The position numbers and the translations under genes are program-made. A stretch of 5,942 nt of DNA from Dethiobacter sp. Its GTDB lineage: Bacteria; Bacillota_D; Dethiobacteria; Dethiobacterales; Dethiobacteraceae. Location: assembly GCA_018333395.1 (NCBI GenBank), contig JAGXSQ010000078.1:1-5942 (forward strand). The letters are read 5' to 3'. Positions 1 to 4,980 of this stretch are shown here, in pieces (the stretch's first letter is position 1; each line of letters starts with the position of its first letter). Below the pieces are notes generated by a model. That model was not told the origin of the DNA, did no database searches, and worked only from the letters and a program-made list of their open reading frames with translations.

Positions 1-110
1 AAACCCAAAAATTCCAAGATTCCGAGTGACGGGATACCTGTGCCCGTTTTTAGCTAAAACAGGGTAAAAGATTCATGGAACCGGGAACAAACGGTGAAAT
101 ATGAGCAAAT

Positions 111-132
111 AGCTGTCTAAAAACTGTCTCCC
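111..132 (+). promoter_or_regulatory. Tandem CTGTCT direct repeat, possible regulator-binding site
   Basis: CTGTCT occurs at 113-118 and again at 124-129, an 11-bp period with flanking A-rich sequence; the two 11-mers agree at 8 of 11 positions. OmpR/PhoB-family regulators commonly bind head-to-tail half-sites about one helical turn apart, and this repeat lies 22 bp before the response-regulator ATG, so autoregulation is possible. No convincing -35/-10 pair is visible beside it. A repeat this short could arise by chance. Confidence 0.25.
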
Positions 133-153
133 AACCCCGGATATTTCCTTAAA

Positions 154-879
154 ATGGCATATGCGTTGGATTATCCGGGGCCGGATGACTACTTGTATTT
201 TGTTTCTGCAGTGGAATCAATTGTGGAAGATGAAGAAAAACTGGCCAGATTTATCGAAATGGAACTGCTGCATGAAGGTTATCGGGTTGAAAAGGCTCAC
301 GACGGCAGGGTCGGCCTGGAAAAGGCTTTAAATGGGAGTTTTGATTTGGCAGTTCTGGATATTATGCTGCCCGGGTTAAACGGCATGGAGGTTCTCCGGC
401 GATTGCGCCTGAGTTCCTCCATGCCTGTTATCATGCTTACCGCTAGGGATTCTGTTATGGACAAAGTTGCTGGGTTGGACAGCAGCGCGGACGATTATAT
501 GACCAAACCGTTTGTAATTGAGGAGCTATTAGCACGAATCCGCACCGCACTGCGAAAAAACATGAATAAATCTGCCGGCCGTCCTCTAAATGCTTGGGGA
601 TTAACGCTGGATGTGGAACGCCATGAGGCTGCCGTTCATAACGAACCTGTCGACCTGACCAAAAAGGAATTTGGTTTATTGCAGTTTTTGCTTGAAAACA
701 AAGGCATTGTGCTGACACGTGAGAAGCTTTTGGAGAAAGTTTGGGGTTTTGACTATTTGGGCGACACCAATGTGGTGGATGTTTATATCCGCTACCTGCG
801 CGGAAAAATTGACGAGGTTTTTGGGATTAAGCTCATCCATACTATTCGCGGGGTGGGGTATGTGATTAAAGATGAATGA
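154..879 (+). CDS. OmpR/PhoB-family two-component response regulator
   Basis: DNA-binding response regulator, 241 residues from the ATG used here. Receiver domain spans about residues 20-135, with the acidic pair E25/D26 in VEDEE, phosphoacceptor D69 in LAVLDIMLP, switch T96 in MLTAR and K118 in MTKPF. A winged-helix trans_reg_C domain follows (about 145-240), with the typical DLTKKEFGLLQFLLENKG, WGFDYLGDTNVVDVYIRYLR and HTIRGVGYV signatures. The first 19 residues do not resemble a receiver domain, and neither ATG 154 nor in-frame GTG 211 has a good ribosome binding site. GTG 211 would give MESIVEDEEK and 222 residues, closer to the usual family length, so the start is unsettled. The 3' end overlaps the kinase start by 8 bp (ATGAATGA), implying one operon. 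By context it probably controls envelope-stress genes, including the downstream htrA; that target is an inference. Confidence 0.93.
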   Translation: MAYALDYPGPDDYLYFVSAVESIVEDEEKLARFIEMELLHEGYRVEKAHDGRVGLEKALNGSFDLAVLDIMLPGLNGMEVLRRLRLSSSMPVIMLTARDSVMDKVAGLDSSADDYMTKPFVIEELLARIRTALRKNMNKSAGRPLNAWGLTLDVERHEAAVHNEPVDLTKKEFGLLQFLLENKGIVLTREKLLEKVWGFDYLGDTNVVDVYIRYLRGKIDEVFGIKLIHTIRGVGYVIKDE

Positions 880-2248
880 AACGAAACCTGTAACTTCATC
901 TATTGTCTATAAACTGAGCACCTGGCATTTGTCTCAGGTGTTCTTGAGTTTCTTCTGGATCAACCTAATTTTATTGCTTTTTTTGGCGGGACTGCTTTGG
1001 CTGCGTGCGGAGCAGACTGTGGGTGAACAGATAAAATCAGGACTCTATGGGGAAAATGCATTACCGGAGGAGCCCGGCGGGCTCAGGCTGCCGGGTTTTT
1101 TCGATTCTTTCTTTCCGGCTCATTTACAGGGCGCAGTCCGCCAAGTCGTTATAACAGAGGAAAGCGGAGAGTTTTGGCGGAGGATTGAAGGGCTCAGATA
1201 CCGGGTATGGGTGCCTGCAAATGACATATATCATTTTGCTGATTACAACATTGGAGAGCATATTGTTGTTTTTGTTCCCGCCGGTATGGTTCTATTGGTC
1301 TTTGAACTTTTCTTCTTGCTGAGCAGCGCCGGCAAAGGTGCTCGCTTTATGAGCAGGGCGCTGCAGCCAATTTATGACTTGACACTGAAAGCAAAAACAA
1401 TAAGTTCGGCGCAGGGTATGCCATCAGATAAGCAGTTGGTGGATTTAAAAGGGAGAATAGATAATATTGATGTTACTGAACTGGATACCAGAATCTCCGT
1501 CAGTTCGCCGCAGAGCGAATTGACGGATTTGACCGAGGCCATTAATGGCATGCTGGAGCGGGTAAACAATGCTTATCGCTCACAGATTCGTTTTGTTTCC
1601 GATGCTTCCCATGAACTGCGGACGCCTATTGCTGTCATACAGGGGTATGCCAATCTGTTGGATCGATGGGGTAAAAATGATGAAAAAGCACTGGAGGAAT
1701 CTATCGTAGCCATAAAAAGTGAAGCGGAAAACATGAAGGAACTGGTTGAGCAACTGCTTTTTCTGGCTCGTGGCGATAATAATTCCATGCATCTTTCTCT
1801 GCTGGAGCTGAACTTGTCCGAGGTTTTGTCGGAGGTTATACGGGAGACGGAGATGATTGATCCAAACCACAGTTTTATTTTAAAAACTAAAAATGATGTT
1901 TTTACTGTGGGAGATGCGCAGTTAATTAAGCAGGCCATGCGGATCTTTATTGACAATAGTGTAAAATACACTCCGTCCGGCGGCGTGATCACCGCAAATG
2001 CCTTTTATGAAGATGATTATGCAAAAATTATTATCCAGGATGAAGGAATAGGCATCGCACCCGCAGATATCTCCCAAGTGTTTGACCGGTTTTTCCGCTC
2101 AGACGATTCGCGTACAAGAAAAACAGGGGGGACGGGGTTGGGTTTGGCAATCGCCAAATGGATTGTCGAGCGACATAAAGGCCATATTGAATTGCTTAGT
2201 CGCAAAGATTTCGGCACAAGAGTTACAGTTTTTTTTCGCAGGCAGTAA
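872..2248 (+). CDS. Membrane sensor histidine kinase (HAMP-HisKA-HATPase_c)
   Basis: Partner kinase of the upstream regulator, 458 residues. It has two membrane segments (about 23-43 and 130-151) enclosing an extracytoplasmic region of about 85 residues that matches no sensor domain I recognise. A HAMP linker (about 160-231) follows, starting ALQPIYDLT and ending ELTDLTEAINGMLERV. The H-box is FVSDASHELRTPIAVIQGY with phosphoacceptor H247. The ATPase motifs are all present: N-box N362 in FIDNSVKYTP, G1 DEGIGI (390-395), F-box FDRFFR (404-409) and G2 GGTGLGLA (419-426), so it should be active. The two HAMP halves are separated by roughly 20 extra residues (about 180-200). ATG 872 overlaps the regulator stop by 8 bp, indicating translational coupling. 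The nearby HtrA gene suggests an envelope or secretion-stress signal, as in CssS, but the sensor region alone does not prove it. Confidence 0.94.
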   Translation: MNETKPVTSSIVYKLSTWHLSQVFLSFFWINLILLLFLAGLLWLRAEQTVGEQIKSGLYGENALPEEPGGLRLPGFFDSFFPAHLQGAVRQVVITEESGEFWRRIEGLRYRVWVPANDIYHFADYNIGEHIVVFVPAGMVLLVFELFFLLSSAGKGARFMSRALQPIYDLTLKAKTISSAQGMPSDKQLVDLKGRIDNIDVTELDTRISVSSPQSELTDLTEAINGMLERVNNAYRSQIRFVSDASHELRTPIAVIQGYANLLDRWGKNDEKALEESIVAIKSEAENMKELVEQLLFLARGDNNSMHLSLLELNLSEVLSEVIRETEMIDPNHSFILKTKNDVFTVGDAQLIKQAMRIFIDNSVKYTPSGGVITANAFYEDDYAKIIIQDEGIGIAPADISQVFDRFFRSDDSRTRKTGGTGLGLAIAKWIVERHKGHIELLSRKDFGTRVTVFFRRQ

Positions 2249-2269
2249 CCTCCGGTATCGAACGGGAGG
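2249..2269 (+). promoter_or_regulatory. Hairpin CCTCC/GGAGG sequestering a Shine-Dalgarno
   Basis: CCTCC at 2249-2253, directly after the kinase TAA stop, is perfectly complementary to GGAGG at 2265-2269. GGAGG is the core of the ribosome binding site in front of the small ORF at 2276. The stem is 5 bp with an 11-nt loop and is not followed by a T-run, so it is a poor terminator. A ribosome terminating at 2246-2248 would melt the hairpin, which would couple the small ORF to kinase translation. That mechanism is inferred from base pairing only. Confidence 0.35.
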
Positions 2270-2275
2270 ATTTCT

Positions 2276-2341
2276 ATGATGCCTAAGGTTTTCTTAGATA
2301 TTAACATCTATTTAGCCGAAAGTTGCCAAATTGCGAATTGA
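2276..2341 (+). CDS. Possible 21-aa small ORF between kinase and htrA
   Basis: A 21-codon open frame begins ATGATG (2276 or 2279) and ends at TGA 2339-2341. It encodes a peptide beginning MMPKVFLDINIYLAE and ending CQIAN, with one cysteine and no clear membrane segment. The support is the ribosome binding site CGGGAGG at 2263-2269, 6 bp before the ATG, as strong as those of the annotated genes here. It begins 27 bp after the kinase stop, so it could be the last cistron of the two-component operon. I recognise no family. It may equally be the leftover start of a decayed gene, or chance. Confidence 0.3.
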   Translation: MMPKVFLDINIYLAESCQIAN

Positions 2342-2344
2342 AGT

Positions 2345-2371
2345 AATAAACTTCACAAAGCAATAAACTTC
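2345..2371 (+). promoter_or_regulatory. Direct repeats upstream of htrA promoter (putative operator)
   Basis: The 10-mer AATAAACTTC occurs exactly at 2345-2354 and 2362-2371 (17-bp period). The first copy is also the right side of a dyad, GAAGT-AATAA-ACTTC (2340-2354). The second copy ends 2 bp before the -35 hexamer, the usual place for an activator of an OmpR-type regulon. The regulator encoded upstream is the obvious candidate to bind here. The 17-bp period is longer than the typical 10-11 bp of that family, so the true half-sites may be only part of the repeat. Confidence 0.4.
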
Positions 2372-2373
2372 TC

Positions 2374-2403
2374 TTGATAAGATGCCAAAAAAAAAGTTAT
2401 AAT
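2374..2403 (+). promoter_or_regulatory. Sigma-A-type promoter of htrA
   Basis: The -35 TTGATA (2374-2379, 5/6 match to TTGACA) and -10 TATAAT (2398-2403, perfect) are separated by 18 bp that include a run of nine A. Transcription would start near 2410, giving a leader of about 35 nt to the GTG start of htrA. This is the best promoter in the window, and it means htrA can be expressed separately from the two-component operon. Confidence 0.7.
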
Positions 2404-2426
2404 TGTTCTTGTAAAGATTTTCTCGC

Positions 2427-2436
2427 AAAGGGAGGT
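2427..2436 (+). promoter_or_regulatory. Ribosome binding site fixing the GTG start of htrA
   Basis: AAAGGGAGGT lies 7 bp upstream of GTG 2444 and is nearly fully complementary to the 16S rRNA 3' end. It selects GTG 2444 over ATG 2462 farther in, which would cut into the signal anchor. Confidence 0.8.
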
Positions 2437-2443
2437 AGCAGAA

Positions 2444-3622
2444 GTGAAAAATCGGGTTAAAATGTACTTTCTGATTGTGATACTACTTGCCTTTTCCCTT
2501 GGTCTGGCAGCTTCGGGCTGGATATTGTATTTTAATAACCTGTCAGCCACCGCTGTTACTGCCGATCAGGCGTCTGCTCCAATTTCAACCGTTAATTTTT
2601 CACAACCAAACAGTCTGCCTGGATTAGGCCCAAATACGATTGCGGATCTGGTAGAAAAGGTCGGTCCAGCCGTTGTCTCCATCGAGACATTTGTAGAAAC
2701 CAGGCGCAGACAGCAAGATCCTTTCCAGAACGACCCCTTTTTCCGGCAGTTTTTTGGCGAAACTCCTTTTTCTCCTGGAAACCAAGTGCGACGGGGGATG
2801 GGCTCTGGCTTTATTATTTCCCAGGACGGCTATGTCCTGACTAACCAACACGTCGTACAGGGCGCCACACGGATTGAAGTGAGAATGCCTGGACGGGAAG
2901 ATGTCCATGAGGCAAAGCTGATCGGGTCAGACTTTGAATTAGACTTAGCAGTACTAAAAATAGACGCTGATAATCTGCCCGCCCTGACCTTGGGGAATAC
3001 GGATGAAGTGCGGGTAGGAGAGTGGGTTGTGGCCATTGGCAACCCTTACGGCATGGCTCATACTGTAACAGTAGGGGTGATCAGCTACAAAGGGCGAAGA
3101 GTTACTGTGGAGGACCGCAGGTTTGAAGACCTTCTGCAAACCGATGCTTCCATTAACCCGGGCAATAGCGGCGGCCCGCTTCTTAACCTAAAGGGAGAAG
3201 TAATCGGGATTAACACAGCCATGAAGACGCAAGCCCAAGGAATTGGCTTTTCCATCTCCGCCAATACAGTAAGGATGGTCTTGCGAGATCTGATTGAAAA
3301 AGGTAAGGTCATCCGTCCCTGGATGGGTGTTTTGCTACAGGATGTTACCCCACAGCTAGCCCAACAGTTTAACCTCAATGCCTCTAAGGGTGTCCTGATC
3401 GCCGATGTGGTACAAGGCGGCCCTGCCCACAGAGCCGGACTGCGCCGGGGTGATATAGTCTTGGAGATTGACGGTCGCAAAATAGACAACTCAGAGCAGT
3501 TCATTAAGGCCATCCGAGCTACACCCATAGGCAATCAGATTGCCCTGCTGATTCATCGGCAAAACACCACCAGGCATGTAACAGTTTCTGTCGAGGAAAG
3601 GCCACAGACCCCCCAACGCTGA
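2444..3622 (+). CDS. htrA: HtrA/DegP-like membrane-anchored serine protease with PDZ domain
   Basis: Trypsin-like envelope quality-control protease of 392 residues, expected to degrade misfolded exported proteins on the outer face of the membrane. An N-terminal hydrophobic segment (about 8-30) after basic residues acts as a signal anchor, followed by a low-complexity linker. The protease domain (about 65-275) carries the full triad: H136 in VLTNQHVVQGA, D167 in ELDLAVLKID and S242 in INPGNSGGPLL. GMGSGFII (118-125) and AIGNPYG (197-203) are also typical. A Q/R- and F-rich LA-loop-like stretch (about 87-112) is present. One PDZ domain (about 288-385) contains RPWMGV, GGPAHRAGLRRGD and EIDGRKI. 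Length and single PDZ match Gram-positive HtrA/YyxA-type proteins rather than two-PDZ DegP. It has its own promoter with repeats, just downstream of a two-component system, as with CssRS-controlled htrA in Bacillus. Family assignment is firm; the paralogue name is less so. Confidence 0.95.
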   Translation: MKNRVKMYFLIVILLAFSLGLAASGWILYFNNLSATAVTADQASAPISTVNFSQPNSLPGLGPNTIADLVEKVGPAVVSIETFVETRRRQQDPFQNDPFFRQFFGETPFSPGNQVRRGMGSGFIISQDGYVLTNQHVVQGATRIEVRMPGREDVHEAKLIGSDFELDLAVLKIDADNLPALTLGNTDEVRVGEWVVAIGNPYGMAHTVTVGVISYKGRRVTVEDRRFEDLLQTDASINPGNSGGPLLNLKGEVIGINTAMKTQAQGIGFSISANTVRMVLRDLIEKGKVIRPWMGVLLQDVTPQLAQQFNLNASKGVLIADVVQGGPAHRAGLRRGDIVLEIDGRKIDNSEQFIKAIRATPIGNQIALLIHRQNTTRHVTVSVEERPQTPQR

Positions 3623-3852
3623 AAAATGAAAGATCTAACAGCCTAAGTATCTCATGCAGATGCGCTCCCTTTTTAGTAGATACCCTGAGATGGCAAAAAT
3701 TCAGGACTACGCAAAGGGGAGTTTTTTATTGGCAGTTAGCAGATAAAGTTAAATTTTGGCAGGCATATCAAGTTCTACAGGCAGAAATAAAAAAGGATTT
3801 AACTCGGTTCTTGCCGAAATATCGCTTAATAGACGCACATGGTCCTAAAAAG

Positions 3853-3869
3853 CTAAGGTATGTCCTTAG
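3853..3869. repeat. Perfect inverted repeat CTAAGG-TATGT-CCTTAG
   Basis: Six-bp arms at 3853-3858 and 3864-3869 flank a 5-nt centre. It could be a small operator or a weak hairpin; it lacks a T-run, so it is not a terminator. It lies inside the putatively decayed gene, about 150 bp upstream of rnfD. Confidence 0.3.
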
Positions 3870-3892
3870 AGGGCAATGGGTGAGGGCAGGTT

Positions 3893-3979
3893 ATGCGTTT
3901 GTTGCTTGCCGGTTACCCTGTACTGTTGTTATCGTCTATTGCCTTATTATCGAAGGATGTAGGAACAAGTTTAAAATAG
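3893..3979 (+). CDS. Possible 28-aa hydrophobic peptide upstream of rnfD
   Basis: ATG 3893 opens a 28-codon frame to TAG 3977-3979. The peptide starts MRLLLAGYPVLLLSSIALLS and ends KDVGTSLK, which reads as a single short membrane helix with a basic start and polar tail. A GGGTGAGGG stretch (3878-3886) gives a reasonable ribosome binding site 6 bp upstream. It overlaps, in another frame, the open stretch assigned to a decayed gene, so it could instead be that gene's shifted C-terminus. No family is recognised. Confidence 0.25.
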   Translation: MRLLLAGYPVLLLSSIALLSKDVGTSLK

Positions 3980-4006
3980 ACAAATAGTCATTATCCAAAC
4001 TATTTT

Positions 4007-4012
4007 GGAGGG
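4007..4012 (+). promoter_or_regulatory. Ribosome binding site of rnfD-like gene
   Basis: GGAGGG lies 9 bp before GTG 4022 and 18 bp before ATG 4031. The spacing favours GTG 4022, although slightly longer than ideal. Confidence 0.6.
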
Positions 4013-4021
4013 CATAAATCG

Positions 4022-4888
4022 GTGAAAACGATGAGAGGGATGTTGCTGGCGCTTGCTCCGACGACTCTGGCCGCGCTTTGGTTTTACAGGTTTCCTGCTT
4101 TATGGTTGATTATCATCAGTGTGGCAACCGCAGTAGGCGCAGAGGCACTTTGGCAGAAAATTTACAAAAAACCTGTAAAAACTAAAGACTTAAGCGCAGT
4201 AGTTACCGGTTTGCTGTTTGGCCTCAGCCTCTCACCGTCCGTACCGTTGCCAGTAGCTGCGGCTGGAGCAGCTTTTGCTATTATTGTCGGAAAACAAATA
4301 TTTGGCGGATTTGGAAAAAACCTGTTTAATCCAGCGCTGTCAGGGAGACTATTTGTCGTTTTGGCTTTTCCCGGCGCGATGCGCCCCTGGCTGGACCCAG
4401 TGCTACTGACCACCGCTGCAACCCCGCTACAAATTTTCCGCGCGGAGGGGATAACCGCTCCTTTGGCGGCACTTTTTGTCGGCAACGTACCCGGCTCCAT
4501 CGGTGAAACTTCAGCGGTAGCCTTACTTGTCGGTTTTATGTGGCTGGCATATAAAAAATACGCCAACTGGCGAATTCCGACCGCCTGCCTTCTTACTACA
4601 GTCGTCATCGCGTTAGCGGCAGGTGATGACCCGGTGTTTCACCTTATGTCCGGCAGCCTGCTACTCGGTGCGCTGTTTATGGCCACCGATCCGGTTACGT
4701 CTCCCCGTACCCAGTCCGGTCGCTGGCTGTTTGGGGCGGCAATCGGAGCCGGAACTATGGCCATGCGTTATTGGAGTCCACTTCCCGAAGGTACCACCTT
4801 CGCTATCCTGGCCTTCAACGCTGTTGTGCCGCTGATAAACCGTTTTAGAGTCAGTCCTTCATCTTCATCACGCAGGTCTGACCGCTAA
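4022..4888 (+). CDS. rnfD: RnfD/NqrB-family membrane flavoprotein, stand-alone
   Basis: Integral membrane subunit of the RnfD/NqrB family (288 residues, about 9-10 hydrophobic segments), which in Rnf and Nqr complexes carries flavin and passes electrons across the membrane, coupled to ion pumping. Family signatures in order: LLFGLSLSPSVPLP (64-77), GGFGKNLFNPALSGR (95-109), TTAATPLQ (130-137), GNVPGSIGETSA (154-165), FMATDPVTSPRTQSGR (219-234) and PEGTTFAILAFN (255-266). By analogy with NqrB/RnfD, T134 in the AATPL motif is the likely covalent FMN threonine. The C-terminus ends in an unusual Ser/Arg tail (SPSSSSRRSDR). No rnfC, rnfG, rnfE, rnfA or rnfB lies in the window; neighbours are htrA and an SH3-domain gene. 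It may therefore work in a reduced or non-Rnf flavin-based membrane electron route, or with partners encoded elsewhere. Family is firm, complex membership unknown. Confidence 0.9.
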   Translation: MKTMRGMLLALAPTTLAALWFYRFPALWLIIISVATAVGAEALWQKIYKKPVKTKDLSAVVTGLLFGLSLSPSVPLPVAAAGAAFAIIVGKQIFGGFGKNLFNPALSGRLFVVLAFPGAMRPWLDPVLLTTAATPLQIFRAEGITAPLAALFVGNVPGSIGETSAVALLVGFMWLAYKKYANWRIPTACLLTTVVIALAAGDDPVFHLMSGSLLLGALFMATDPVTSPRTQSGRWLFGAAIGAGTMAMRYWSPLPEGTTFAILAFNAVVPLINRFRVSPSSSSRRSDR

Positions 4889-4945
4889 GAACTATTTGTA
4901 TCGCGCTTTCTAGTCAAAATTATTGATTATCTCTTAAGATTCAGG

Positions 4946-4958
4946 AAAGATGATCTTT
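4946..4958. repeat. Short dyad AAAGAT-G-ATCTTT before SH3 gene
   Basis: A perfect 13-bp dyad centred at 4952, between rnfD and the SH3-domain gene and just 4 bp before its ribosome binding region. Its central overlap makes it a protein-binding dyad rather than a hairpin. No clear promoter could be placed around it, so a regulatory role is only possible. Confidence 0.25.
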
Positions 4959-4961
4959 TAC

Positions 4962-4973
4962 AAAGGATGGTGA
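4962..4973 (+). promoter_or_regulatory. Ribosome binding site deciding the TTG start at 4981
   Basis: AAAGGATGGTGA resembles AAGGAGGTGA with one inserted base and ends 7 bp before TTG 4981. The ATG (4967) and GTG (4970) inside it are in another frame and meet TGA after six and five codons, so they cannot start the long frame. An in-frame TGA at 4951 excludes an upstream start. Confidence 0.6.
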
Positions 4974-4980
4974 AATCCGC

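Larger units (their letters stand above)
3639..3987 (+). pseudogene. Possible decayed gene with frameshift(s)
   Basis: This interval between htrA and rnfD has no intact long ORF but is strikingly protein-like in two successive frames. The frame with ATG 3654/3660 reads MQMRSLFSRYPEMAKIQDYA and stops at TAA 3744. The frame one base on, from about 3730, reads QLADKVKFWQAYQVLQAEIK, then KKDLTRFLPKYRLIDAHGPK, and stays open to TAG 3985-3987 without a good start codon. A single skipped base near 3730 would join them into a product of about 110 residues. I recognise no family. A ribosome-binding-like AAAGGGGAG sits at 3713-3721, but the TTG after it soon meets a stop. Alternatives are a sequencing error, a programmed shift, or chance openness. 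No obvious transposase motif or terminal repeat is present. Confidence 0.33.

Noticed and set aside
29..51. ACGGG...CCCGT followed by five T, terminator-like
   Set aside because: The stem is only 5 bp with a 9-nt loop, and it would overlap the possible coding tail; not convincing as a terminator.
1..57. Open frame from the window edge to TAA 55-57 (reads KPKNSKIPSDGIPVPVFS), a possible 3' end of an upstream gene
   Set aside because: Only 18 codons, and a second frame is also open here; too short to tell from chance.
2249..2275. Rho-independent terminator after the kinase
   Set aside because: The CCTCC/GGAGG stem is followed by ATTTCTATG rather than a T-run; better explained as sequestration of a ribosome binding site.
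3085..3534. Long minus-strand open frame across htrA (149 codons)
   Set aside because: Lies wholly opposite the well-supported htrA frame, has no domain-like sequence, and is a codon-bias shadow.
3647..3691. Alternative pairings GTATCT/AGATAC and ATCTCA/TGAGAT, riboswitch-like mutually exclusive stems
   Set aside because: Six-bp stems with long AT-rich loops, no T-run and no known aptamer core; likely chance.
3623..4021. Insertion-sequence remnant
   Set aside because: No terminal inverted repeats, target-site duplication or transposase motif could be seen.
4162..4608. Minus-strand open frame across rnfD (148 codons)
   Set aside because: Opposite conserved RnfD motifs; composition is a mirror of the sense gene.
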